Counted from the stretch's first letter, positions 1 through 12,290 are shown. The stretch: 64,000 nt of DNA from Macrothele yani (GCA_039090855.1 CM077005.1:17337921-17401920), one strand, 5' to 3'. Notes: a model not told the origin generated them from the sequence alone. Made by a program: numbers and translations.

Positions 1-203
1 ATTCATACCAATTTTAGCATCATCATTTTAGAACTTGAGATATACAGTTCTGAGCATCAAACATTTTGAATACAAACCTACATATTTTTTAACTTAAAAA
101 AATGAGGGTTCTGATTTGTTATATTGAAAGATAAATGTTAAGAGCTGGAGGGGGAGGGCTCCCATTCCTCAACGAGGAATCTACATAGCCCGTGGAGGGT
201 TCT
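1..203. other. AT-rich DNA, no gene seen
   Basis: No coding signal or recognisable element is visible. A short stem (attcctc, 3-base loop, gaggaat) lies near 163-180. The left terminus of the Tc1-like remnant that follows should lie here, but I could not find a sequence matching its right terminus. Confidence 0.5.
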
Positions 204-803
204 GGGAGGGGGCTGATTAGCTGCAGCTTGTCTTCCTAAAGCATTTCAGGCATGTTCTTATAAGGTTCAGATCTGGAGACCTGGCTGACCAAGCCATCTT
301 TCTAATATCCTCACTACCAAGGAAATCCACAAGCTGAGGCTTATGCAAGTGAGCATTATCACTCATACAAACTGAGCAGAAATAGCTCTCTAGAAAAGCC
401 TGATACATAGCTTGAAGATCTCATCCTTGTAGCACTGGCAAGTGAAGCTACTGCCTTCCAACACATAGTGTAGGACATAGCCATTCAGCATTATACCAAC
501 CAGACTACCAAACCACTCATATCTAGTAAACCACTGCCACCAAAAGTGTCTCACTCCCTGATTGTTTCTGGTTCCTTCCAGATGATGCTGAAAATCAGTT
601 TGTTAACTAACTACACTCATCAGTATAAAGAACAGTGGCCCGCTGGTACTGGCTCCAGGAACAATGTTGCCTGCTAGTTCAAATGAGCTCTTTTGTGAGA
701 TGAAAGTGAGAGAGACACAAACCATGTGTCTTCTTACATAAAGGTCACTGTCATTAAGTCATCACATATGCTTTGACATAGTTGTCCCTGTGAATATGAA
801 TAT
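204..803 (-). pseudogene. Tc1-like transposase, C-terminal part (remnant)
   Basis: Read right to left, this gives the middle and end of a Tc1-type DD34E transposase in several frames. There is a block like LYVRRHMVCVSLT near 700-745, then VLYTDE (first catalytic Asp and its neighbours) near 617-640, KDEIFKL near 415-430, SDNAHLH (second Asp region) near 340-360 and SARSPDLNLI near 265-295. In the last block the usual Glu of the NPIEH motif is lost. Frameshifts and stops separate the blocks, so it is dead. The matching N-terminal part lies 7.2 kb away at 8008-8260 on the same strand. The two halves were separated by the element at 804-8007, which begins exactly where this piece stops. Confidence 0.75.
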
Positions 804-1300
804 GGGTCATTCATTCCATATCAAGTAATCCAAGGTTTTTTTACCTCAATTTTTTTATTTCTTTCAAATTTAGCTCATCTATTGTACCTTTAAAGGTAAT
901 TAAAAATCCAAATTTTTAGATTTTTATCTCCTTTAGTTTTTAGTTATTAGGACTTTAAAATTAGGAAAAAAACCCCACATTTTTTTGTTGATGCTTGAAC
1001 ACAAAATTGACTAACTCATCCCAAAACAGAGCTAGAAAGATCTGGTAAAAAACATTTTGCAGCATTTTTCATGGGCTTTCATATGATATACATCATGAAT
1101 AATTTTATGAACGTTTTAATTTCAAGGTCATTCAAAAAGTTTTGAAATTTAAATTTCTCTTAAACTTATGATTAAAATTTTTTAAAACAGTCTTTCATAT
1201 TTTGTCTTTATTTGTGCCAAATTTCAAGTTGGGATCTCAATGGGATCATTTTATTTTTATTTTTTCAAACATATTTTGTCCCATTGAAAAATTAATGTTT
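804..1300. repeat. Left arm of ~500-bp TIR
   Basis: This arm is the reverse complement, with scattered differences, of 4520-4752 plus 7719-8007. Shared landmarks are the terminal gggtcatt, a block reading gatgcttgaacacaaaattg, the block ttcatatgatatacatcatg, and a block around tgggatctcaatgggatcat. Similarity fades near 1290-1320. Confidence 0.85.
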
Positions 1301-1685
1301 TCAAAATTGGGCAATAATTAAATTTAAGACCATGTCCTATCTAGTTTATATTACGCACACAATGGAAAAAGTTTGTGTATATATGAAATATATACCTATT
1401 TCAGTTAAAGAAAAGATTGACAGTACTGTATTATGAACATAATGTGGAATAAAAACAGGCAACACAGCTACATATTTTGAATGTTATTTCGAAAATATTT
1501 ACCTTTATCATAGGATACAAAGGAGTCAGTAGTAAAACAATAGTTCAATTTCTTATCACACTTGTTTATAGCCACTAATAGAACAGTGTTTTATTATCGC
1601 ATAACAGTTAAATTTAAATGTGCTTAATTCAAACTAATGTCCAAATCATTTCAGACCTCATATTTTGTTCATAGTTGCTGTTGCT
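1301..1685. other. AT-rich interior of the long-TIR element
   Basis: No coding or structural signal seen. It lies between the left arm and the end of the transposase-like gene and probably represents its 3' flank. Confidence 0.5.
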
Positions 1686-3977
1686 TCACTCATTTCTTTC
1701 TGTGATAGAAAATATGTGTGGCATGTTGGAGTTATAGAATCCCCACAAGTCAGAATTCGGTCTCTTGAGACCCGATGGGTGCAAGAAATTAAGTGTCACT
1801 TTTTTATTTTTAACATCTGTTAAAATCACTTCAGCCAACCACCCCTTCTGGTCATATTCACATGCCATGTACTCTTTCAGGTCAATTAGAGTTAGGATAA
1901 TTGTACTTCCTTCAAAGACATTGTGTTTCTGAAAGTCATTACTGTATGAGAACACTTTTGTACTAATTTAACATTGGCTTAATGGAATAAAGCTGTGGTA
2001 CTTTTGTGTTCCTTCAATTGGTAATGCTCTTAAAAATCGAGCTTTTAATAACTCTTCTTCTTCTGAATGGCCCTAAACAGTTTTATAAAAAAACAGAATC
2101 AAAGAAATATTCGAAGCACTCCAGTTGAAGAGCTGAACTGGTGTCATGATTTAATCTGAATATAGAGTCTGGAGATTAGCTTTAGCAGCGAGGCGTTTCA
2201 CTGTCCCTCCCAAACAACCATCACAGACTCCTTTCCCATGAGCTGTTGCATAGAAATGCCACTCTGCATATATGCCAGCCTTTTTTGTGAAGGCAAATGT
2301 TAGCGAAGTTCTTTCTGTTTTTATATTGTGACGCTGAACCGTAAGAGAAGTAGAAATATTTTTCCAAAATGGCAGTACATTCTCCTTCAAAAATTTAATA
2401 AGCTTCTTTTGAAAGAGATGAACAGCTACTGTATTATGTTGTAAACAGTCAGAAATAAAAACAAAGCTTTTATACTTTACTCCATCTTGATGTCTGTAGT
2501 AGACTGCAAATGGATGTACTGTTGCCTGGTCATTCCTCCAGTGAAAAGACTGTGCCTCGTCCTGGACCACGAATGAATAATTTTCTGAAAAGTCTAAGGT
2601 GATAACAGCCTCATTTAATTTCGTGTTTTCCTTTAAGTATGAGAAATAGGCAGATTGTTGTTGGGCTATGAAAGCATGCTTCTTCAGAGGTAGCAGTTAT
2701 TCACAGAATGTGTCAACAAAATCTTCAGCTGTTTTTGTAACAGTCTCAAAACTGCATCTATCTACTGACAACCACTGATTGTAAGTAATACTTTCTACTA
2801 CTTGTTCTTCAAATGCATTTAGTAGATGGTCTTCCAGGTATTTGGTTCCTGGACAGTTCTTACACTCATCTAAATGACATTTTGGACTTCTTGGTGAACA
2901 CATTATTTTGTTAAGGCATGCTTTGTAGTCACCAAAACATGATCCAACATTGTTCATGACCATTTCTTTAAATGTTTTCCCACTCAACATCAATTTTACA
3001 TTTTGGTGCATTGTGCACACACATACAGAGTGTGTGCCAGTTCCTCCTGCTAAAACACAATTCTTAGGCCGAAGCTCGGCAAACTTAGGAGACCCAATTT
3101 TTCTTCAGACTGTTTAGCCTTGAACAATTTGTAAATTTCTTTGAGATTCCCTAAACTAAGCCTCTTTTGAACATGTTCTTGTGTCTTATCATCTGTTTTC
3201 ATTGAAACAAATTTTTTCTTACAGGGTATAATCTGACTTACTTCATCACTGTTATAAAATTCTAGAACTTTTTGTACCACAAATTCTTGTAAAGAGTTAC
3301 CTGATTTTGGATCTTGGGTTAAGAGTATTCCTTTCTCTTTAACCAGTGCTTTACATTTTCTCGCCATTCGGTTGCTTACTTTAAACTCTCTTTCAATTTC
3401 TTTAATTGCCCAACGCTGGGGGAGAACAGTTAAAATAAAAATTTCTCGCTCCTACTTTCTGTTTTCATGAACTTTTCCTTCAGTTGATCAATAATTTCTG
3501 AATGTGTGCCATCACCTTTGTTGTTATCATTCTGCACTGCATTTTCATCCAAAAGTTTGTCAATTAGGTTTTTTTTTTCACTTTATCAAGTTTTCTTATA
3601 CAGTACCCTGAATCTGTTTTCATCTGCTTTTTTACAATAGGTGATTCTTCTATACATGCAAGAGATTTGTTCAAATAGTCTATGGAAGTGCTTGGATCAG
3701 AAAATGAAATATCCAATGGAGCACCTGTTTCTTCATCAAACTCTTCTTCACAGCTGGCAGGTTCTTGGTTTTGTTGTGACTGATTTTTCCTTAACAAGCT
3801 GTTTTCTACAACTATCACAGATTTTCGCATCAGGTTTTTAATGCAGGGTTTTACTTCACACATCCAGGTTTGCACTGGCCTTAAATCTTTAATACATTTA
3901 TGGTCTGTCTTTTCAAAGGGATTACAGCAGTATCTATTTTTGAAAGGAATGTATTGGGGGGGGGGGGGGTTAGTCAT
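1686..3977 (-). pseudogene. DDE-like transposase gene of the long-TIR element, broken
   Basis: Five minus-strand open segments line up as one protein: 3564-3977, 3050-3367, 2697-3020, 2151-2699 and 1686-1955. In order they show a Cys/His-containing N-terminus (YCCNPFEKTDHKC), a basic segment beginning RMARKCKALV, a Cys-rich region (CHLDECKNCPG), then an acidic-residue core with TLDFSENYSF near 2580-2612, FISDCLQHNTVAVHLF near 2415-2465 and AEWHF with HGKGVCDG and GGTVKRLAA near 2190-2260. In another frame at about 2297-2362 lies YFSYGSASQYKN; I recall Asp (SDG) where this copy has Tyr, which would remove a likely catalytic residue. I recognise the HGK/CDG/GGT/KRL signature from unannotated invertebrate and cnidarian proteins but cannot name the superfamily. 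At least two frameshifts and several stops make this copy inactive. Confidence 0.65.
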
Positions 3978-4519
3978 GACAAAGCTAGGTTAAATTATTT
4001 TACAGTTCACACAAATGGCTTGAGCTCGGAATTATTTATAAATATGAGTTACTTGCAGTTCATATAAGCAGCTTGAAGCTCTGCATTATAAAGATATTTA
4101 CAGTTAAATTCAAGTTAAGAATTATTAACTTGCTAAATTTATTCACCACCACAAATAGTACTAAATATAATCAATATAACACTATTTTACATCACTGAGC
4201 TGTGCACATAATACATGTCACTGCTTGTTCATTTCATGCACAGACATGAATCTGAGGTGACTTAGACAGACTAGAGTACTGCCATCAAGGAGAGACATGT
4301 TCCTGCACATTCAAAATTGCACACACAAGTTCACACATTCAGAATGTAGTCTTTGCAGTAATTTCATACAAGATTTTATTTCAATACATAAATCAATGAT
4401 GTTTAATTGTAGTTAAGACTTATTGTTGTATATTCTAAAACTGAATTACATTAGGGCTATTGAAAATGTACTTTATGATGGCTTAAACCACACTTAAAGC
4501 CATTCTATAATGCCTGAAT
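3978..4519. other. Non-coding interior of the long-TIR element
   Basis: AT-rich sequence upstream of the transposase-like gene. A run of G (3957-3968) sits at its N-terminal end. Promoter elements were not identified with confidence. Confidence 0.5.
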
Positions 4520-4752
4520 CTAAGAAATATTCATTTTTTGACATGGCAAAATATATTCAGAAATTAGAAAAAATATGATCCCATTGAGATCCCAGCTTGA
4601 AATTTGGCATAAATAAAGACAAAATATGAAAGAATTTTTGATAATTTTTTTAAAATTTTTAATCATACGTTTTAAGAGAAATTTAAATTTTAAAACTTTT
4701 TAAATGACCTTGAAATTAAAACTTTCATAAAATTATTCATGATGTATATCAT
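4520..4752. repeat. Right TIR arm, inner part
   Basis: Reverse complement of the inner part of the left arm (about 1075-1300). It stops abruptly after gatgtatatcat at 4752 and resumes at 7719 beyond the inserted LINE. Confidence 0.8.
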
Positions 4753-7718
4753 AAAATTATTCTCCGGCAGTCTCCGGCAGCTGGAATGTACCTGGCCAAG
4801 GCAGCGGCCAGTGCGACATGAAGGCAGAGGGTGCTAAGAATCCCCGGAGAACCGGACTAGGCTGCCATCTGATGCTGACCTTGGCTACTTACAATGGACG
4901 CTCTCTATCTTCTGATTCAAGGCTTCTTGAATTGGAAGAGGAACTGCAAAGGATCAAGTGGGACATCGTGGGGCTAAGTGAAGTAAGGAGAAAAGGAGAA
5001 GATCTCATCGAACTGAAAAGTGGACATCTCTTCTACTATCGTGGGACAGGTACTGGCAGAACTAGTGGTGTTGGATTTATAATAAACAAGAAACTGAAGG
5101 ATAAAGTTGTAGAAGTTGAAAGTTCCTCTGACAGAGCTGCACGACTTGTTATCCAACTCTCGAAAAGATACCAGGCTCAGATTATTCAAACTTATGCACC
5201 CACCACAAGTCATCCTGAAGAAGAAATTGAAGAATTTTATGAGGAAATTTGTCATCTAAATAATAAAGGTAAGCAGCACTTGAAAATAATTATGGGAGAT
5301 TTCAATGCAAAAATAGGGCAACGGCAACAGAATGAAACTTCAGTAGGTAAATTCGGTCATGGCAACAGAAACCAGCGTGGAAATACTCTCGTTGAGTTTG
5401 CAGAGGCAGAAGGGTTTTTTCATCTTGAACTCCTTTTTTCAAGAAAAAGCCACACAGGAAATGGACATGGAGACATCCAAATGGGACGACAAGTGAAATT
5501 GATTTTATTATGTGTAACAAAAAATTCGTCATAGAAGACTGCAGTGTGCTAAACAAGTTCAACACAGGTAGTGACCATAGATTGGTGAGATGTAAGATGC
5601 ACCTCAACACTAAACTTGAACGTGGCAAGCTCATAAGACAAACAAAATCTATTGACATAACCAACCTTAAAAAACACCATAATACCTTCAAGTTAGAACT
5701 GAAGAACAGGTTCTCTGCTTTAGAAGGCCTAACATCGGAAGAAGTGGACATCTCTGAAGTTAACAGAAAAGTAACCAAAGCTCTTATGGAAACAGCAACA
5801 AAATTGGCTGGGTCTAAGAACAAGTTGCATGTGAACAAATTATCAGGAAAAACCAAAATGTTGATGCAAAAAAGAAGAGAGATGAGAACAACTAAAGAAG
5901 ATGTGACTTCCAAAGTGGAATATATAGAGCTATGCAAGACAGTAAGAAAAAGTATCACTGAAGACGTAAGGAAATTCAACTGTGAACTAGTGAGGAAAGC
6001 AATTGAAAACAACCAAAGCCTACAGATAGCAAAGGGACATCTCAGTAAGGGGAAAAAACAGATTATGGCACTGAGAAAAGAAGATGGTTCTGTAACAAGA
6101 AATAGAGGCGAAATTTTGACAAGAGTGAAAGATTTCTACTCCAAATTATATGAAAGGGATGATATATGCACTCCTGACATCATGAAAGATACCAGTACCA
6201 GAGTTCCTCCAGTCCTTCCAGCAGAAGTTGCACATGCAATCAAGAACATGAAGCGAGGAAAAGCTCCAGGAGAAGATGGAATTACTGTAGACATCATACA
6301 AGAAGCAAGTGGAGAAATCGAAACAGTACTCGCCCAAATTTTCACTCGATGCCTTAATGAAGGAAAGATTCCTGAGGATTGGAACACCGCTACAATGATC
6401 CTGCTACATAAGAAAGGTGACATTGAGGATCTCGGAAACTACAGACCTATCAGCCTCCTATCAGTAGTTTATAAAATCTTCACTAAAGTTCTTTCACACC
6501 GCTTGAAGGTAACACTGGACATGGCTCAACCGAGAGAACAAGCTGGATTCAGGAGTGGCTACAGCACAATAGATCATATCCACGTGCTGAGAGAACTAAT
6601 TGAAAGAGCGAGGGAATATGAACTTCCATTGTGCATGGCTTTTATCGATTATGAAAAAGCCTTTGATTCGGTGAAACCATCAGCAGTTACAATGGCTCTG
6701 AAAACCTGCGGTATTGAAGATGCATACATTAATATTATTAATAACATCTATGAAAATGCAAGTGCAAAGATTAGGCTGTTTGAAAATACAACACACGTAA
6801 AAATTGGAAAGGGAGTGAGACAAGGGGACACCATATCTCCGAAGCTCTTTAATGCCACATTGGAGGGTGTTTTTCAGTCGCTGAGCTGGGAAAACAAGGG
6901 AATAAAGATTAATGGAGATTATCTAACCCACCTTCGCTTTGCTGATGACGTAGTCATTTTTGCAACTACCCCATCAGAGCTGCAGAGTATGATCCAGGAA
7001 CTTGCTGACAAGAGTAAAAAAGTGGGATTAAAAATGAACTTTCAGAAGACAAAAGTGATGTTCAATGCTTTTACAAGAAATGAAGATTTATCGATTGATG
7101 GAGAAAAGCTGGAGATAACAGACACGTACGTTTATCTTGGACAGCAGATATCAAGTGAGGGTCACATTGATGAAGAAATTAATCGGCGTACAAAACTTGC
7201 CTGAGAGCTTTTGGAAGAAACAGCATAATTTTCAAGAGCAATATGCCATTATGTCTTAAAAGAAAAGTGTTTGATCAATGCATCCTTCCAGTGCTTACGT
7301 ATGGTGCAGAGACGTGGACCTTAACTAAAAGAGACATACAAAGGCTGCAGACAACTCAAAGAAGCATGGAGAGGTGCATGCTTGGTGTAACCAGGAGGGA
7401 TAAGAAGAGGAACTCGTGGATCCGAAAAATGACAAGAGTGGAAGATATCATGATCAGAGTTAAATCCCTGAAATGGCAATGGGCTGGACATACTGCCAGA
7501 AGGACAGATCATCGATGGACAGCCGAAATTTTAGATTGGATTCCAAGGGACAGGAAAAGACCCAGAAGAAGACCACATGGGAGATGGGTGGATGAAATTC
7601 GAAAGTATGCAGGGGTGACATGGAGGAGACTGGCACAAGACAGACCGTTGTGGAGGAAACTTGGGGAGACCTTCGTCCAGCAGTGGATTGATAATGGTTG
7701 ACAATGATGATGATGATG
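4753..7718 (+). mobile_element. RTE-type LINE, near full length
   Basis: A non-LTR retrotransposon of about 2.97 kb encodes an APE-type endonuclease followed by reverse transcriptase, and ends in a (ATG)n simple repeat (7703-7718), as RTE-clade elements do. The 5' end contains a doubled ctccggcag unit (4761-4780). The heptamer atatcat at 4746-4752 and 7719-7725 is the likely target duplication, and the surrounding TIR sequence is continuous if the LINE is removed. Two other copies lie at 10280-11425 and 60003-62707, both on the minus strand. Confidence 0.88.
4818..7701 (+). pseudogene. Endonuclease/reverse transcriptase of RTE LINE, two frameshifts
   Basis: The first segment (4818-5534) holds the APE endonuclease: LATYNGRSL at the N-terminus, VGLSEVRRKGE, TYAPTT and IMGDFNAKIG. 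The second (5510-7204) completes the endonuclease and gives the RT domain: NMKRGKAPGEDGI, LLHKKGD with NYRPISLLS, AFIDYEKAFDSV, GVRQGDTISP and the catalytic FADDVVIF near 6937-6962. The third (7243-7701) is the C-terminal region with LTYGAETWTL and WAGHTAR. Comparison with 60026-62444 places one frameshift near 5420 in a T run and a one-base loss near 7203, where LAW-RAFG becomes a stop. Apart from these two lesions the protein, about 950 residues, is intact, which implies a young copy. A long open frame on the opposite strand is only a shadow. Confidence 0.9.
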
Positions 7719-8007
7719 ATATCATATGAAAGCCCATGAAAAATGCTGCAAAATGTTTTTTACCAGACCTTTCTAGCTCTGTTTGGTGATGAGTTATGGT
7801 CAATTTTGTGTTCAAGCATCAACAAAAAAAAATGTTTTTTTCCTAATTTTAAAGTCCTATAACTAAAAAACTAAAGGAGATAAAAATCTAAAAATGTGGA
7901 TTTTTAATTACCTTTAGGGGTACAAAGAAGAGCCAAATTTGAAAGAAATAAAAAAAGGTGAGGTAAAATTGCGTTCATAAATTGGATCACTTGATATGGA
8001 ATGACCC
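7719..8007. repeat. Right TIR arm, outer part
   Basis: Reverse complement of 804 to about 1085, starting with atcatatgaaagcccatg and ending with atgaccc at 8007. It completes the arm interrupted by the LINE. Confidence 0.85.
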
Positions 8008-8500
8008 GAATAGCTCTACAGAAAGTTGCCTAGCTGTATATGCCCTACAATGTTTTGCTGCTAAAAGCTAAAATGAGGTAATGGTCATCACGAAGTGTAG
8101 TAATCCTTTGGCAAACCTGGACAGGCCTTTGTGATACATCACTGAAGTCATTAAATTGCTGCCAAACTTTTGAAATCACTGTTTGTTGGGCATTCAAGTC
8201 TCCTGCAACTGGTCTGCTGTCAGTGTTTCCATGGTTCTCCATCTTACTGAGTCACATAAATGTGTATAATAAGGCATTGGGAATTAATTTTTGTCTAAAG
8301 AAATGCTTTTTACTCTTGCTGCCAATGAGAACTGATGTGGTTTCAAGTAGGCCACTTACAGCTTTTTGCTCTACATACCCAAATTTGGGTCCTGAAATGA
8401 ATTTCACATGTTCCATATAATATTGTTATGCAACTGTTATTACATTTCATTATAGTTTTCTCAAACATGGTTTTCGTATTTTTAATTTTTGACACCAGTG
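8008..8500 (-). pseudogene. Tc1-like transposase N-terminal part and right terminus
   Basis: The minus-strand segment 8045-8242 reads ISKVWQQFNDFSDVSQRP and ITTLRDDHYLILA. This is the paired-like helix-turn-helix and linker typical of arthropod Tc1 transposases; the next bases, across stops, give AYTARQLS-like sequence up to 8008. The non-coding flank ends with a Tc1-style terminus (tttttgacaccagtg, 8486-8500) followed by TA. It joins in sense to 204-803, so the two are halves of one element split by the 804-8007 transposon. Confidence 0.75.
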
Positions 8501-9349
8501 TATATGTTCATGCGACTGTGTCATAATCAATAGAAAAGACAGCATACAGCTATCACATTAACTGACTATCATACAGTTATCATCCATAGATGCAGTGAGG
8601 GAGTGCAGCAGTGATTAAAATGATGAGAGATCACAAAACTATCACACAGTTTGCTTTCTGACTGATTTTGACTCACTTCATTGCTTACAATTCCATCGGT
8701 ACCTAAGTCAGGCACAGCCAGTCAAGATAATGTGTTTCATAGAAAAAGCTGCAAGTTCCTGGGTTTTGGTCTAAAAACTGTGATTAATTTGTGACTTTTT
8801 ACCAGTCACATCCCCCTTCCCATTTCAGGGGTGAGTATGGATGGTTAACAGTCATGTATTGTAGTTGGTGAGCAAGCGATTGAGATGTCAGCTTTCCTGC
8901 TAAACCTGATGTGGATTCATGGAAATAACAAGAAAAAAAAATTAAATGCTGGGAAAGAAAAACTATGATGAAGAATGGACACAAATTCCAAGGCAAAAAC
9001 GCCACTGAACATTTTTTTGAGACAACCCTTTAGCGCGCACCCTCTTCCCCCCCCTTCCCGTCAATATGGCTGGTGCAACCGTTGAAGATTTAGGAAACTT
9101 GGATAAATATACCTGAATGTTTTGTGTTTACAGAAATAACCGAAGGTTAGAGAGATAGAAATTCTTGTCCCAAACTAAAATTCATAAACAGCCTTATGAC
9201 AAAAAAAAAAAAAAAAAAATAAAAAATAAAAAAAAGACTTAAGTGAGCTAAAATTGCAAATAAATAGTAACTTGTCATAGACATTCATATCCATGGTCCC
9301 CATACTACATATTCTGAATAAATACAATGAACCGTATGCACTGAAAAAA
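8501..9349. other. No gene recognised
   Basis: Unique-looking AT-rich sequence. There is an A-rich low-complexity tract at about 9200-9235 and a C-rich patch near 9045-9060. Open frames here are short and lack recognisable motifs. Confidence 0.5.
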
Positions 9350-9660
9350 TCACCAATGATGAAGTATTGCAAAGAGTTGATGAAAGGAATTTACTAAAGA
9401 CCATAACAAAAAGAAAATATAACTGAATAGGACATGTGTTAAGAGGAGACAGCTTATTGAAAAGAATGATAGCTAAGGGAAAATTGAAGGAAAGTGACCA
9501 AGAGGAAGGAGAAGACTAATGGTGCTTGATGATATAATAGGCACAGGAAGCTATCGAGAATTGAAGGAGGAAGCAAGGGACAGAGCAAACTGGAAGAAGA
9601 GAACTTGATGAGTTACTATTGGACCTATCAAGAGACAGAACACTAATGATGATGATGACA
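9350..9660 (+). pseudogene. LINE C-terminal remnant
   Basis: Frames on the plus strand give RKYNxIGHVLRGDSLLKRMI, then in another frame KRPRGRRR-like and LMVLDDIIGTG, ELKEEARDRANWK. This is the typical tail (after the RT domain) of endonuclease-type LINE proteins. It ends in a short ATG repeat (9645-9657), again RTE-like. It has at least one stop and one frameshift and is not the same family as the 4753 LINE. Confidence 0.6.
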
Positions 9661-10279
9661 GTATGCACCTGAAAACTTTTGTTGACTAACTAGGGATAAT
9701 ATTGTCAGCATCGGATGAAATCCTCATAATTATGCAATATTTTGCAAAAATTTCTGCCTAGCACTTCAGAATTTATGCCCCCCTCCCCGATCATGCTTAG
9801 GCGCTTCTCATAGCCCACCCAGTTCCGACTGGTTAGCGTCGCCACTGCATCTGACTGCCACTTAAAACACCATAATGGACTTATTACTACAGACCTTTAT
9901 AATATGGAATTTTATTGCAGTGTTGGTACCATATTTTTCTTTTCTTACATTCTATTTTAGTTGTTTCTTAACTTTATGGCAACAGCCCATTAAGAAATCA
10001 AAAGTCATGTGGAGAAAACTTAGAAAAAATATTTTACAAACCAGTACAAACCTTTACTGCTATAACTAAAAAATTCAGAAATCTCTCCATACCAAATATA
10101 AGAATTAGCAAATTTATGAACGACTGAAAATTACTGTTTAGCTACAAATTCCCCAGTTGTCTACACAGCATTGCTTTTACTGTATACTTGATGCATAATA
10201 CCCTATATTGCTCTGTTCTACACATTTTACCAAAGATGAAAACCTGCAGAAAAGAATAATTTATGGTATTATGTACCAT
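9661..10279. other. No gene recognised
   Basis: AT-rich sequence. gcgtcgccactg at 9835-9846 resembles a hAT-type terminus, but no matching left end was found. Confidence 0.45.
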
Positions 10280-11425
10280 GTATCATCATCATCATCATCA
10301 TTGTCAACCATTATGAATCCACTGCTGGACGAAAGTCTCTCCAAGCCTTTTCCACAACGGTCTGTCTTGTGTCAGTCTCCTCCATGCTACTCCCACATAC
10401 TTTCGAATTTCATCCACCCATCTCGCATGTGGTCTTCTTTTGGGTCTTTTCCTGTCCCTTGGAATCCAATCTAAAATTTTGGCTGCCCATCGATGGTCTG
10501 TCCTTCTGGCAGTATGTCCAGCTCATTGCCATTTCAGGGATTTTACTCTGATCATGATGTCTGCCACTCTTGTCATTTTTCGGATCCACGAGTTCCTCTT
10601 CTTATCTCTCCTGGTTACACCAAGCATGCACCTCTCCATGCAGCTTTGAGTTGTCTGCAGCCTTTGTATGTCTCTTTTAGTTAAGGTCCACGTCTCTGCA
10701 CCATACGTAAGCACTGGAAGGATGCATTGATCAAACACTTTTCTTTTAAGACATAATAGCATATTGCTCTTGAGAATTATGCTGTTTCTTCCAAAAGCTC
10801 TCCAGGCAAGTTTTATACGCCGATTAATTTCTTCATCAATGTGACCCTCACTTGATATCTGCTGTCCAAGATTAATGTACGTGTCTGTTATCTCCAGCTT
10901 TTCTCCGTCAATCAATAAATCTTCATTTCTTGTAAAAGCATTGTACATCACTTTTGTCTTCTGAAAGTTCATTTTTAATCCCACTTCTTTACTCTTGTCA
11001 GCAAGTTCCTGGATTATACTCTGCAGTTCTGATAGAGTAATTGCAAAAATGACTACGTCATCAGCAAAACGAAGGTGAGTTAGATAATCTCCATTAATCT
11101 TTATCCCTTTGTTTTCCCAGTTCAGTGATTGAAAAACATTTTCCAATGTGGCATTAAAGAGCTTGGGAGATATGGTGTCACCTTGTCTCACTCCCTTTCC
11201 AATTTTTATGTGTGTTGTATTTTCAAACAGCCGAATCTTTGCACTTGCATTTTTCATAGATGTTATTAACAATATTAATGTATGCATCTTCAATACCGCA
11301 GGATTTCAAAGCCATTGTAACTGCTGATGGTTTCACCAAATCAAAGGCCTTTTCATAATCGATAAAAGCCATGCACAATGGAAGTTCATATTTCCTCGCT
11401 CTTTCAATTAGTTCTCTCAGTACAT
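10280..11425 (-). mobile_element. 5'-truncated RTE LINE, same family as 4753-7718
   Basis: The 3' end is the (CAT)n complement of the ATG tail at 10280. The homology stops near 11425, just upstream of the AFIDYEKAF motif, so roughly the last 40% of the element is present. The minus-strand segments 10523-11293 and 11223-11501 carry AFIDYEKAFDLV, GVRQGDTISP and FADDVVIF, separated by a frameshift near 11250. There is also a frameshift before the C-terminal tail at about 10520. Confidence 0.88.
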
Positions 11426-12290
11426 ATATACACACAGGTATAGTTAACATGTCCACATATTCAGCTAATCCACTATACAATGAAATTATCTGAAAAAACA
11501 CAATCGCTGAAAATCAAACACGATGGGTTCCATTTCAACTTGGGCAGGGTCGTATCATCATGGTCTCAGATTTCTCTAAAAAAATTAAGGTGTGTTCCTT
11601 GACTAAAATAAGGAGACCCATATTTTTTCTTTCGGCAAAAAAAAATTTCCCTTTGAGATGGGAATTTTAAATTTTGCACCGTCAAACAAGCTCTCTATAA
11701 AACGGTTGTTTTTTCTAACTTCAGCGAGTCATTGAAGCGGAATTAAAAAAGACATCTTGTTCTGGTATTTTTTTCTACATTGTGTGTATAATATATAATA
11801 ATATATGGTGCTAATATTTTTTACACATCGTATGATTAAAATTTAAAAAACTCGTAAACTTTGTGATTTAAAAAAATAAATGATTTTTTTAAGATTTTTT
11901 TAACAGGGTGCGTATGGAGTTTTTTCTATACTTGTTTTTTTTGTTGTTGTTGTTGTTGTTGTTAAAGACATACAAATGTGCACTTTATTTTCAATTTTTT
12001 TATGTAGCTGTGAAACTGCTAGTTTCCGCGTTTCGGCAACGTTAAAAACAGCCGTTTTTGAAAAATCTCTAACTTTGCCAACGATTTTCTCAAACAAGCC
12101 ATATTTTTTAATTCTGAAAATTAAATCACTGTTTTATTATCAACAGGAGAATATCTGTGTAAATTTTCAAGGACATAAAAACGCCCGTTTCCGAGTTAGA
12201 CGTGTTTTAATTTGGTTTGAAAGCCAACGATTTCCCCGTGTTCTAAAGGCGCCATTTTGGGAAAATCTCAGGCGTAAAGTAACTGCATTG

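Larger units (their letters stand above)
804..8007 (-). mobile_element. Long-TIR DNA transposon inserted in a Tc1, superfamily not assigned
   Basis: The element has imperfect terminal inverted repeats of roughly 500 bp. They start gggtcatt at 804 and end with its complement at 8007. The right repeat is interrupted by an RTE LINE at 4753-7718. The flanks gaatat (798-803) and gaatag (8008-8013) fit a 6-bp target duplication with one change. Without the LINE the element is about 4.2 kb. It carries one broken minus-strand gene at about 1686-3977. The target was the Tc1-like transposase whose halves lie on either side. The repeat arms and target duplication are seen directly; the mechanism (DDE cut-and-paste) is inferred from the protein. 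Confidence 0.8.

Noticed and set aside
5302..6012. A 236-codon open frame on the minus strand
   Set aside because: It is antisense to the LINE reverse transcriptase and recurs, equally antisense, in the 61715-62367 copy only because the LINE sequence is the same.
9835..9846. hAT terminus gcgtcgccactg
   Set aside because: No matching start or 8-bp duplication could be found upstream.
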